A stretch of DNA of 30,887 bases, taken from UBA9410 sp036123585 (GTDB lineage: Bacteria > Actinomycetota > Acidimicrobiia > Acidimicrobiales > MedAcidi-G1). Shown piece by piece: positions 14,847-22,972 of this stretch. Under the pieces are notes generated by a model. That model saw only the letters and a list, made by a program, of their open reading frames with translations. It was not told the origin of the DNA and did no database searches. Position 1 is the first letter of the stretch; the number at the start of each line of letters is the position of its first letter. The position numbers and the translations under genes are program-made. The DNA lies in contig JAZADN010000004.1 of the NCBI GenBank assembly GCA_036123585.1, forward strand, positions 1-30,887. Direction: 5' to 3'.

Positions 14847-16220
14847 GTGAACACCGCCACCTCCTCACGATCGTCTATCGACTGGAATCCCCAGTCATGG
14901 CGCGATTGCGTTGCCCTCCAACAGCCCCAGTGGCCCGACGAGTCGGCCCACGAAGAGATTCTGGAGCAGCTCTCGTCGCTACCTCCACTGGTGTTCGCCG
15001 GCGAGGCTCGCGAACTGACCGAGCGACTGGCTGCGGTGGCGGCCGGCGAAGCATTCCTCCTCCAGGCCGGCGACTGTGCTGAGTCGTTCGACACTTCGGC
15101 AGACTCCATCCGCGATCGTCTACGGGTCATCCTCCAGATGGCCGTGGTCCTCACCTACTACACCGGAGTCCCGGTGGTGAAGGTCGGCCGGATAGCCGGC
15201 CAATTCGCCAAGCCCCGATCCAGCGACACCGAGATGGTTAACGGCGTCGAACTGCCTTCGTTTCGCGGCCACATCGTCAACGACGTGGGCTTCACCGCCG
15301 ACGAGCGGGTCGCTGATCCGACCCGCCTACTGACCGCTTACCACCGGGCGGCGGCCACCCTGAACCTCCTCCGGGCCTTCACCAAGGGCGGCTTTGCCTC
15401 GCTGTCGCGGGTCCACCAGTGGAACCGCGAGTTCGTGGCCGACAGCCCGGCCGGCCAGCGCTACGAGGCTTTAGCCGACGAGATCGACCGGGCCGTCCAG
15501 TTCATGTCGGCCTGCGGCATCAACAGCGACACCCTGACTGATCTCCGTCAGGTCGACTTCTACACCAGCCACGAGTCGTTGCTTCTCGGCTACGAAGAGG
15601 CCCTGACCCGTCAAGACTCCCTGACCGGCGAATGGTACGACTGCTCGGCCCACATGCTCTGGATCGGCGAGAGGACCCGTCATCTGGATGGCGCCCACGT
15701 CGAGTTCCTTCGCGGCGTCCGCAACCCGCTGGGCTGCAAGATCGGTCCTGCTGCGACCACCCACGAGGTCCTCGGCCTGTGCGAGACCCTCAATCCAGAC
15801 AGCATCCCCGGCCGACTCACCCTGGTGAGCCGCATGGGCGCCAACAAGGTGGTCGATGGGCTCCCGCCGCTGCTGGCAGCCGTCCACGACGCTGGCCATC
15901 CGGTGGTGTGGGTGTGCGACCCGATGCACGGCAACACGTTCACCGCCGACGACGGCCGCAAGACCCGACATTTTGAGGATGTGCTGGCCGAGATGTCCGG
16001 CTTCTTCGCCGCCCACCGGTTCGCCGGTACCCACCCCGGCGGCGTCCACCTGGAACTCACCGGCGACGACGTTACCGAGTGCCTTGGTGGCGGCTCGGAG
16101 GTGCTGACTGAGGACCTCGGTAGCCGCTACGAGACGATGTGCGACCCCCGCCTCAACGGCAGCCAGAGCCTCGACCTGGCCTTTCGGCTAGCCGAACTGC
16201 TCCGTAACGGTGCCCACTGA
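14847..16220 (+). CDS. aroG: 3-deoxy-7-phosphoheptulonate (DAHP) synthase, class II
   Basis: A 457-residue enzyme condensing phosphoenolpyruvate and erythrose 4-phosphate, the first step of the shikimate pathway. It is the plant/mycobacterial type II form. Visible marks are WNPQSWR at the start, QAGDCAESF (Cys77), KVGRIAGQFAKPRS, RVHQWN, ANKVVDGLPP, DPMHGNTF, GGVHLELTGDDVTECLGG and YETMCDPRLNGSQSLDLAF. The Cys, His, Glu and Asp in these correspond to the known metal ligands of M. tuberculosis AroG. Two GTG starts 6 nt apart exist; 14847 is chosen because TAGGCT ends 7 nt before it. It follows the sigma gene by 94 bp but appears to have its own promoter. Confidence 0.95.
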   Translation: MNTATSSRSSIDWNPQSWRDCVALQQPQWPDESAHEEILEQLSSLPPLVFAGEARELTERLAAVAAGEAFLLQAGDCAESFDTSADSIRDRLRVILQMAVVLTYYTGVPVVKVGRIAGQFAKPRSSDTEMVNGVELPSFRGHIVNDVGFTADERVADPTRLLTAYHRAAATLNLLRAFTKGGFASLSRVHQWNREFVADSPAGQRYEALADEIDRAVQFMSACGINSDTLTDLRQVDFYTSHESLLLGYEEALTRQDSLTGEWYDCSAHMLWIGERTRHLDGAHVEFLRGVRNPLGCKIGPAATTHEVLGLCETLNPDSIPGRLTLVSRMGANKVVDGLPPLLAAVHDAGHPVVWVCDPMHGNTFTADDGRKTRHFEDVLAEMSGFFAAHRFAGTHPGGVHLELTGDDVTECLGGGSEVLTEDLGSRYETMCDPRLNGSQSLDLAFRLAELLRNGAH

Positions 16221-16292
16221 CGGGCGCCGGCCCCCGGACTGGCGCCGCTGGCCAAACCGCCCCGACCGGGCGCCATCGAACGACGGAACTGT

Positions 16293-17783
16293 TCAGACCA
16301 GTTTCTCGACGAACGACTCCAGTTGACGGAGGTTGCGCACCTCGTAGACGCCCTCGCACCAGGTGCCGTACTCGCCAACAATCGAGTCGCCGGTGTCCCA
16401 GTAGGCCCGCGGCTCGGGGTTGAGCCAGAAGACCTTACGGGCCCGGTGCTCCAACTCCTTGACGATCCACGACTGCGAGGCGTGATAGTTGTTCCGGGCG
16501 TCGCCCAGTATCAAGACCGTCGTCTTGGGTCCGACATCCCTGCCGTACTTCTCCCAGAAGACGCCAAAGGCGTGGCCGTAGTCGGAGTGCCCATCCACCC
16601 ATACCACGTCGGCCTCGGTGTTCACCCGGTGGACCGCCTCACCAATGTCTTCCACACCCTCGAAGAAGCGGGTCACCTCGTCGAGGCCGTCGATGAACAC
16701 GAACGACCGGACCTTGGAGAACTGGCTGGAGATCGCATAGACGAGGTGCAGGGTGAACCGGGCGAAAGCAGCCACTGAACCCGAGATGTCGGCCACCACC
16801 ATGATCTCCGGCTTGGCCGGACGGGGGAACTTGAACTTGGGCTCGGCCGGCACGCCGCCGTAGCTGAGCGAGTGCCGCATGGTGTTGCGGAAGTCCAGTG
16901 GCCCCTTACGTCCATGGCGGCGCTTGCGGGCCAGCCGGACGGCCAACTTACGGGTCAGCGGGTAGATGGCCTTGCGGAGGTTGGCCATCTCCTCCCGTGA
17001 GGCGTGCATGAAGTCGACGTCCTCGGGCAGTGGTTTGCGCAGCGTCTTGGCCATGGCCTCAACACCGCGGTCGGCTACCAGACGCCGGCGGATCTCCGCC
17101 TCTACTTCCTGCTTGAGGCGATCCACCCGGTCGTTGAACTCGTCCCGTTCGAGGCGCTCCTCCAACGGCGTGAGCTCGGACGGGGCTTCCTCGCGGGTGG
17201 CGTTCATGAGGCGGTCCAGCACCCCGTCTAGGTCCAGGTTCCGCAGCGTCCGATACAGGTAGTAGGTGCCGCCCACCGGGCGCCCCGGCTCCATCCCGGC
17301 GTAGCGCATGACCGCCTGACGGGCCAGGGCCCGGATCATCGCGTCATCGCCCTGCAACAAGGCCTTGAAAAGCATCTCAGCCAGTTGCTCGGGGGTGAGG
17401 GCCGACATGCCTCCGCCCCCACCGCCCTGCTGACCACCTTCGCCGGGCATCTGTGGGTTCTGGTCGTCGTCCTCGGCCAACGGCGCCGACGGATCCCCGT
17501 CGACGATCTCGTACTCGGGCCCCCGCAGGGAGAAGTAGACCTCGAACACCACCTCAAACGTCCGCCAATGGCTGTGGTTCTTGACCAGCGTGGCTCCCAA
17601 GGCGTATTTGAACGCCTCCCGATCCTCGATCGGGATGTGGGTGACCGCCTCCATGGCATCCAGATTCTCGGTCAGGCTGACCGGAAGCCCCGCGTTTCTG
17701 AGCTCAAGGATGAAGCCGCTGAGCAGATCAAGGAGCGGCTCGCCTTCGCCATCCGCGGCAGGCGGTATTTCGGTGACGGTCAC
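16293..17783 (-). CDS. VWA domain protein, CoxE-like
   Basis: A 496-residue cytoplasmic protein that pairs with the MoxR-type ATPase upstream. The N-terminal 100 residues are helical. A Gly-rich, acidic linker follows (about 103-126), then a charged helical region (about 200-245), then a von Willebrand A domain from about 325. Its MIDAS motif is DISGSVA (Asp332, Ser334, Ser336), with later strands VVWVDGHSDYGHAF and TTVLILGDARNNYH. CoxE-type proteins work with MoxR ATPases as metal-cofactor insertion or protein-maturation chaperones. No CO dehydrogenase or other obvious client is in the window. The GTG start lies 30 bp after the ATPase stop, so the two form an operon. VWA domains without CoxE context are also possible. 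Confidence 0.88.
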   Translation of the reverse strand: MTVTEIPPAADGEGEPLLDLLSGFILELRNAGLPVSLTENLDAMEAVTHIPIEDREAFKYALGATLVKNHSHWRTFEVVFEVYFSLRGPEYEIVDGDPSAPLAEDDDQNPQMPGEGGQQGGGGGGMSALTPEQLAEMLFKALLQGDDAMIRALARQAVMRYAGMEPGRPVGGTYYLYRTLRNLDLDGVLDRLMNATREEAPSELTPLEERLERDEFNDRVDRLKQEVEAEIRRRLVADRGVEAMAKTLRKPLPEDVDFMHASREEMANLRKAIYPLTRKLAVRLARKRRHGRKGPLDFRNTMRHSLSYGGVPAEPKFKFPRPAKPEIMVVADISGSVAAFARFTLHLVYAISSQFSKVRSFVFIDGLDEVTRFFEGVEDIGEAVHRVNTEADVVWVDGHSDYGHAFGVFWEKYGRDVGPKTTVLILGDARNNYHASQSWIVKELEHRARKVFWLNPEPRAYWDTGDSIVGEYGTWCEGVYEVRNLRQLESFVEKLV

Positions 17784-17794
17784 GTATCGAGTGC

Positions 17795-17806
17795 CCAGTC
17801 GACTGG
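17795..17806. repeat. 12-bp perfect palindrome between the ATPase and VWA genes
   Basis: CCAGTCGACTGG lies in the 30-bp gap upstream of the VWA start. It could form a small hairpin in the mRNA or be a protein-binding site; chance is possible. Confidence 0.4.
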
Positions 17807-17813
17807 TCCTGGG

Positions 17814-18713
17814 TCAGGCCGCCGGCCCGGCCAGTTCCTCCGGGTTGTCGGCGAACTCCTTGACGGCCTTGTCGATGTCGGTTCGGTACTTGAGGAGCAC
17901 GTTGGCCGTCTCGGTGGCTGTCTCGGCGGTGATCTGGTCTACGCCGAGTAGCACCAAGGTACGGGCCCAGTCCAGGGTCTCAGACACCGACGGGTTCTTC
18001 TTGAGATCCAGTTGCCGGATGGACCGCACGATCCGGGCCACCTGGTCGGCCAGGTTGTCATCGATGTCCGGCACCTTGGCCGTGACGATCTCCCGTTCTC
18101 GCTCTAGATCTGGATAGTCGATGTAGAGGTACAGGCAGCGGCGCTTCAGGGCCTCGGAGAGCTCCCGGGTACCGTTAGAGGTAAGAAACACCAGTGGCAC
18201 CTGCGTGGCCTCGACCGTGCCCAGTTCGGGTATCGACACCTGGTACTCGGACAGGATCTCCAGCAGTAGTGCCTCGGTCTCGACCTCGACGCGGTCCACC
18301 TCATCGATGAGGAGCACCACGGGGTCGGTGGCCCTTATGGCCTCGAGAAGTGGGCGGGTGAGGAGGAACTCCTCCGAAAAGAGATCGTCCTCCACAGCGC
18401 TCCACGAGCCGTCCCCGCCCTCCGCCTGAATTCGAAGCAGTTGCTTCTTGTAGTTCCACTCATAGAGGGCCTTGGACTCGTCGAGACCCTCGTAGCACTG
18501 CAGGCGGATCAGTCGGGCGCTGATTATCTCGGCCACGCTCTTGGCCAGTTGCGTCTTGCCGGTACCGGCCGGACCCTCGACCAGAATTGGCTTGCCGAGG
18601 CGGTCGGCTAGGTAGACGATTCCGGCAATACCGTCGTCGGCTAGGTAGTTGGCATCGGCCAAGGAGGAGCGCACCCCTGCGAGGTCGGCGAAGCGAGCGT
18701 CCATCTCATTCAT
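17814..18713 (-). CDS. MoxR-family AAA+ ATPase (CoxD-like)
   Basis: A 299-residue AAA+ ATPase. Walker A is GPAGTGKT at 47-54 and Walker B is VVLLIDE at 132-138, within LLIDEVDRVEVETEALLLEILSE. Sensor 1 is LVFLTSNGTRELSEALKRRCLYLYIDYPD, with the arginine-finger region inside it. The RxxLxxxC-type MoxR insert is seen as RLIRLQCYEGLDESKALYEWNYKKQLL, a phrase typical of CoxD. It probably remodels a client together with the downstream VWA protein. The ATG at 18713 follows TAGCCT at 7 nt. A second ATG at 18704 is less favoured by that spacing. Confidence 0.92.
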   Translation of the reverse strand: MNEMDARFADLAGVRSSLADANYLADDGIAGIVYLADRLGKPILVEGPAGTGKTQLAKSVAEIISARLIRLQCYEGLDESKALYEWNYKKQLLRIQAEGGDGSWSAVEDDLFSEEFLLTRPLLEAIRATDPVVLLIDEVDRVEVETEALLLEILSEYQVSIPELGTVEATQVPLVFLTSNGTRELSEALKRRCLYLYIDYPDLEREREIVTAKVPDIDDNLADQVARIVRSIRQLDLKKNPSVSETLDWARTLVLLGVDQITAETATETANVLLKYRTDIDKAVKEFADNPEELAGPAA

Positions 18714-18720
18714 GGCCGGG

Positions 18721-18726
18721 AGGCTA
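18721..18726 (-). promoter_or_regulatory. Putative -10 element of the MoxR-VWA operon
   Basis: TAGCCT on the minus strand, 7 nt before the ATG at 18713. Confidence 0.5.
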
Positions 18727-18837
18727 CCGACCGGTCACTTCCTGTCGGCCATTCGGGGCTGCCAGCCCAGCCGTTTGCAGCCGTCCACCATTTGTGCGAC
18801 TCGCCGCCCGAGACCGCCGGCGAGATGGCGGGACCGA

Positions 18838-20103
18838 TCAGCCGCGAGTCTGACCGTCGCCGCGGACTACGTACTTCTCGGTCGTCAACTGCTCGAGACC
18901 CATTGGCCCGCGGGCGTGCAGCTTCTGGGTGCTGATCCCGATCTCGGCGCCGAAGCCAAACTCCTCGCCGTCCACGAACCGGGTGGAGGCATTGACCAGC
19001 ACGGCCGCTGCGTCCACTTCGGTGATGAACCGGTCGGCAGCCCCCTCGTCGGCGGTCACGATGGCCTCGCTGTGGCCCGACCCAGTCTCGTTCACATGCC
19101 GGATGGCCTCGTCCAGGTCGTCGACGACCCGAACCGAAAGTTTCAGGTCGAGGAACTCGGTGGACCAGTCCTCGTCGGTGGCGACACCGATCGACGGTGC
19201 CACTGCCCGCGCCCGGTCGTCGCCGACCAGTTCGACGCCGTCCAGCGCCTCGACTGCCATGGGCAGGAACCTCTCGGCCACCCCTGCGTGGACTACGAGG
19301 CTCTCTGCTGAGTTGCAAACTGACGGCCGCTGCGTCTTGGCATTTACGAGGATGTCGGTGGCCATAGCCAGATCAGCGGCCGAGTCGACATACACGTGAC
19401 AGTTGCCGTCGCCGTCGATCACATAGGGCACAGTGGCATTGTCGAGAATGGACCGAATCAGCGACGGCCCGCCTCGGGGGATCAGGCAGTCCACCAACCC
19501 CCTTTGCTGCATGAACTCCACCGCCGACTCTCGGCTGCCGTCCTCCACCAGCACCAGTGCGTCGGCCGGGAGTCCGACGTCAGCTAGTGCGGCCCGGATG
19601 CTGAATGCCACCGCGAGGTTCGACGAGAGGGCTCCCGAGGAGCCCCGAAGAAAGGCCACGTTCCCGGACTTCAGGCACAGGCCGAACGCGTCGCTGGTCA
19701 CATTCGGCCGGTTCTCGTAGATGATGGCCACCACGCCGAGGGGCACACGGACCTTTGACATTCTGAGCCCGTTGGGGCGACTCCACTCAGCGCTCACCGC
19801 CCCTACAGGGTCCGGTAGGTCGGCCACTTGTCGCAGCCCGGACGCCATCGCCGACACTCGTCCCTCGTTGAGTCGGAGGCGGTCGACTATGCCTGTTGGG
19901 ATCCCGTTGGCCTCGGCGCGGGCCACGTCGTCGACATTGGCGGCCAGAATCGTCTCTAAGTCGGACTCCAGGCGGCCTGCGGCCGCCCGCAGGCCGGCGT
20001 CCTTGGCTGCCGTGGTGGCCAAGGCGAGCGACGGTGCGGCAGCCCGGGCTCGATGGGCTAGGTCGGGGATGGTCGATTTGGAGGCCTTCGGGGTCTTGCT
20101 CAC
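18838..20103 (-). CDS. proA: Gamma-glutamyl phosphate reductase
   Basis: A 421-residue NADPH-dependent enzyme that makes glutamate-5-semialdehyde, the second step of proline synthesis. It belongs to the aldehyde dehydrogenase superfamily. RVPLGVVAIIYENRPNVTSDAFGLCLKSGN is the signature near 119-148, and the catalytic Cys is 263 in KTQRPSVCNSAES. The end FVDGEEFGFGAEIGISTQKLHARGPMGLEQLTTEKY is fully typical. Length is normal. It starts at GTG 20103 with TAGCCT 7 nt upstream. It is separated from proB by the oppositely oriented murJ; the two are adjacent in many relatives. Confidence 0.96.
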   Translation of the reverse strand: MSKTPKASKSTIPDLAHRARAAAPSLALATTAAKDAGLRAAAGRLESDLETILAANVDDVARAEANGIPTGIVDRLRLNEGRVSAMASGLRQVADLPDPVGAVSAEWSRPNGLRMSKVRVPLGVVAIIYENRPNVTSDAFGLCLKSGNVAFLRGSSGALSSNLAVAFSIRAALADVGLPADALVLVEDGSRESAVEFMQQRGLVDCLIPRGGPSLIRSILDNATVPYVIDGDGNCHVYVDSAADLAMATDILVNAKTQRPSVCNSAESLVVHAGVAERFLPMAVEALDGVELVGDDRARAVAPSIGVATDEDWSTEFLDLKLSVRVVDDLDEAIRHVNETGSGHSEAIVTADEGAADRFITEVDAAAVLVNASTRFVDGEEFGFGAEIGISTQKLHARGPMGLEQLTTEKYVVRGDGQTRG

Positions 20104-20110
20104 CCGATAC

Positions 20111-20116
20111 AGGCTA
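20111..20116 (-). promoter_or_regulatory. Putative -10 element of proA
   Basis: TAGCCT on the minus strand, 7 nt before the proA GTG, in the 81-bp divergent proA-murJ gap. Confidence 0.5.
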
Positions 20117-20172
20117 CCGATGGCCCTTCGGCCCGCCCCGGAGGACGCCCCGGTTGCCGGGACCCCGGGGGC

Positions 20173-20178
20173 TACCTT
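20173..20178 (+). promoter_or_regulatory. Putative -10 element of murJ
   Basis: TACCTT, 6 nt before the murJ ATG. Very C+G-rich sequence precedes it and no -35 is clear. Confidence 0.4.
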
Positions 20179-20184
20179 GGCCTA

Positions 20185-21846
20185 ATGGACGGCTCCCGGT
20201 ACGACGGCCCGGTCCAGGAGAGCACAGGACGTGGCTCAGGGGCTGTGGCCGCTGGTATCGCCCTGTCTCGCCTGTCCGGCCTAGCGCGCGAAGTCCTGAT
20301 GCGCTCGGTACTTGCCCTGGGGCCGGCCGCCGATGCGTTCGCCGCCGCCCTCCGTATTCCCAACCTGCTGCAAAACCTGCTCGGCGAGGGTTCACTGTCG
20401 GCGTCGTTCATCCCCGTATACAGCCGCCTGCTCGGTGAGGGACGTCGCGAGGAGGCGGGAAAGGTCGCTGCTGCGGTAGCCGGACTACTCACCGCCGTGG
20501 CCGGAGCACTGGTGCTCGTGGCCGTGCTGGCCGCTGAACCACTGGCTGCCCTCCTCGCACCCGGCTTCGAGAGCGCACGGCTTGACCTCACGGTCGATCT
20601 GCTGAGGATCACTACCGGAGGTCTGGGCCTCCTAGTGCTATCTGCCTGGTGCCTCGGGGTCCTCAACAGCCACGGCCGGTTCTTCTTGCCCTACGTGGCA
20701 CCGGTTCTCTGGAATGTTGCTCAGGCCGCCGTACTGGTGGCAGCCCTGGTCGGCGACTGGTCGCCTCGCGACGCGGTCACCGGACTGGCCTGGGGCCTGG
20801 TAGCCGGGGGGGCACTCCAGTTCGGTGTCCAGGCTGTCGCCGTCTGGAAACTGGCCCCGGAGATCCGGCCCCTGCTGGGGCGCACCGTCGGACGGGGCGA
20901 CAAGCGGGTGGCCGATGTGCGTCGCCGCTTCGGGCCAGCCGTGCTGGGCCGAGGCGTGGTCCAACTCTCCGGCTACCTCGACCTGGTCCTAGCGTCGATG
21001 CTGGCAACCGGGGCCGTCGCCGGCCTGCTTTCTGCCCAGATGCTCTACAGCCTCCCTGTGGCCCTCTTCGCTACCAGCGTCGCAGCCGCTTCACTGCCCG
21101 CCATGTCTCGGGCCTCGGAAATCGCCACGGTGGCCACCACGTCCATGGTCGCCCGGCGACGCACCGCTTTCTTCACATCGTTCGCCACGGTGGCCTATCT
21201 GGTGCTTGGCGAGCCCATCGTCGACGCTCTCTTCGGCTGGGGTGCTTTCGATGGCGACGACGGACGAGCCGTGTCTCTCGTGCTGGCCGCCTACGCCCTC
21301 GGCCTGCCCGCAGTGGCTTCGTCGAGGATCCACCAGAACACGCTGTACGCCCTCGGCGATCCGGCCGGCCCCGCTCGTCTGGCCGCCCTGCGAGTGACGC
21401 TTGGCGCCGCGATCGGACTGGTCGCCATGTTCCCACTCGACCGCCTGACCATCCACGCCGGTGACGTCATCTCTCTCGTCGACGCTGGGTGGTTCGGACC
21501 GCTCTCGGCCGGAGTCCGTTCCGGATCCCCCGACCCGCACCTCGGAGCTGTCGGTTTGGCCCTCGGTTCGTCAGTCGCTGCCTGGGTCGAACTAGTTCTG
21601 CTGTCACGACGGGTCCGTCGGCGCCTCCCCGCCGTGGACAGGCCATCCACGGTCATGGGGGCGCTGGTCGCACCCGTCACCGCGTCGGTTGCGGTGGCCC
21701 TCGTTCTGCGATGGGCCGTCGGGGGTCTTCCGCAGATAGTCGAGGCCGTCGTCGCCGTCGGTGGGGCTGGTCTGGCTTACGTAGTCGTCGCCGTCCGGAT
21801 CGGCATACCCGAGGCCCGGTCCCTCCTCGCCCGCTTCCGGCACTGA
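20185..21846 (+). CDS. murJ: Lipid II flippase MurJ (MviN family)
   Basis: A 553-residue inner-membrane protein of the MOP superfamily that flips the peptidoglycan precursor lipid II outward. It has about 14 hydrophobic helices. The N-terminal signature is clear: ALSRLSGLAREVLMRSVLALGPAADAFAAALRIPNLLQNLLGEGSLSASFIPVYSRLL, containing the conserved Arg residues of the central cavity. Further family marks are FFLPYVAPVLWNVAQ and the segment around LPAMSRASE. Unlike many actinobacterial MurJ proteins it has no long cytoplasmic pseudokinase tail. The ATG at 20185 follows a TACCTT hexamer at 6 nt. It stands alone between proA and proB, divergent from the former and convergent with the latter. Confidence 0.93.
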   Translation: MDGSRYDGPVQESTGRGSGAVAAGIALSRLSGLAREVLMRSVLALGPAADAFAAALRIPNLLQNLLGEGSLSASFIPVYSRLLGEGRREEAGKVAAAVAGLLTAVAGALVLVAVLAAEPLAALLAPGFESARLDLTVDLLRITTGGLGLLVLSAWCLGVLNSHGRFFLPYVAPVLWNVAQAAVLVAALVGDWSPRDAVTGLAWGLVAGGALQFGVQAVAVWKLAPEIRPLLGRTVGRGDKRVADVRRRFGPAVLGRGVVQLSGYLDLVLASMLATGAVAGLLSAQMLYSLPVALFATSVAAASLPAMSRASEIATVATTSMVARRRTAFFTSFATVAYLVLGEPIVDALFGWGAFDGDDGRAVSLVLAAYALGLPAVASSRIHQNTLYALGDPAGPARLAALRVTLGAAIGLVAMFPLDRLTIHAGDVISLVDAGWFGPLSAGVRSGSPDPHLGAVGLALGSSVAAWVELVLLSRRVRRRLPAVDRPSTVMGALVAPVTASVAVALVLRWAVGGLPQIVEAVVAVGGAGLAYVVVAVRIGIPEARSLLARFRH

Positions 21847-21856
21847 CTATCGCCCA

Positions 21857-22972
21857 TCAGGGCAGGACGACCAGGTCGTCGGCGTGGATCGCCTCATGGG
21901 CCATCCCGTCGGGGAGGTCGCCGGTGCGCCGCCCCGCGTGGGCCCGCAACAGCGCCGAGTCGTGGCGCACGATCCCCTTGGCGAACACAGTGCCCGACGG
22001 ATCACAGACTTCGACAGCCGCGCCGGCTTCGTAGGTGCCGTCGACAGCCACCACCCCGGCGGGCAGCAGCGACACCCGACGCTCCTCTAAGGCCCGCCGG
22101 GCACCCACGTCGACGGTGATCCGGCCGGCTGACCCGACGGCGAAGGCGATCCATAGGCGTCGGGCGCCGAGACTGGACGCCCGCGGGTGGACGACGGTGC
22201 CCACGCCGGGCGTGCCGGCACAGGCGTCGACCATCACCCCTGGCCGGGCTGCATCGGCGATGACGGTCCGCACGCCCGACCAACTGGCGATCTTCGCCGC
22301 AGCCAGCTTCGAGGCCATGCCTCCGCTGCCGCGGTCCGTTCCGACCGAACCGGCCACACCCTCGAGTTCGTGGTCGATCTCCACGATTTCCTCGATCAGG
22401 GAGGCACCGGCATCGAGGCGCGGATCAGCGGTAAGAAGGCCCGGCGTGTCGGTCAACAGGACCAGTGTGGCGGCGCCCACCAGGTGGGCGACCAAGGCGG
22501 CGATCCGATCGTTGTCGCCGAAACGGATCTCGTCGTCGGCGATGGCGTCGTTCTCGTTGACCACCGGAATCACACCCAACTCCAACAGTCGTGTCAGTGT
22601 GCCCCTGGCGTGGAGGTACTGGGCCCGCACGAAGAAGTCGAGCGGTGCGAGGAGGACCTGGCCTGCCATCAACCCGTGTCGGCCTAACTCTTCCCGGTAC
22701 GTGCGGATCAGGCCGCCCTGTCCGACCGCGGAGACGGCCTGGAGTGTGACGGAATCCCGGGGGCGCCGATCCCCGCCTAGACCCAACTCGGGCAGGCCGG
22801 CGGCGATGGCTCCCGAGGTCACCACCACCACCCGATGCCCCGAGGCGCGCAGGTCGGCCACGCCGTCGCACAAGCGACCAACCGCGGCGCGGTCGATCGC
22901 CCCCTCATCGTCGGTGATCGACGACGTCCCGATTTTCACCACGGCGGTGTCGCCACCATCGCTCGCGGCCAT
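21857..22972 (-). CDS. proB: Glutamate 5-kinase
   Basis: Phosphorylates glutamate in the first, feedback-controlled step of proline synthesis; about 371 residues. The amino-acid-kinase domain shows VVKIGTSSI, VVVVTSGAIAAG, PVVNENDAIADDEIRFGDND, LLTDTPGLLTADPR and a GGMASKLAAAKIA loop. A C-terminal PUA domain follows (about 275-360, ARRALEERRVSLLPAGVVAVDG). Two ATGs occur back to back at 22975 and 22972. A GAGGAGG ribosome-binding site ends 1 nt before the first and 4 nt before the second, which favours 22972. The upstream ATG overlaps the obgE stop, so proB is translationally coupled to obgE. Confidence 0.95.
   Translation of the reverse strand: MAASDGGDTAVVKIGTSSITDDEGAIDRAAVGRLCDGVADLRASGHRVVVVTSGAIAAGLPELGLGGDRRPRDSVTLQAVSAVGQGGLIRTYREELGRHGLMAGQVLLAPLDFFVRAQYLHARGTLTRLLELGVIPVVNENDAIADDEIRFGDNDRIAALVAHLVGAATLVLLTDTPGLLTADPRLDAGASLIEEIVEIDHELEGVAGSVGTDRGSGGMASKLAAAKIASWSGVRTVIADAARPGVMVDACAGTPGVGTVVHPRASSLGARRLWIAFAVGSAGRITVDVGARRALEERRVSLLPAGVVAVDGTYEAGAAVEVCDPSGTVFAKGIVRHDSALLRAHAGRRTGDLPDGMAHEAIHADDLVVLP

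Noticed and set aside
16221..16292. GGCGCC repeats between convergent aroG and the VWA gene
   Set aside because: Short palindromic strings in C+G-rich DNA without a T-run; no clear terminator.
18800..18824. CTCGCCG/CGGCGAG hairpin after proA as a terminator
   Set aside because: The stem is perfect but no T-run follows on the minus strand.
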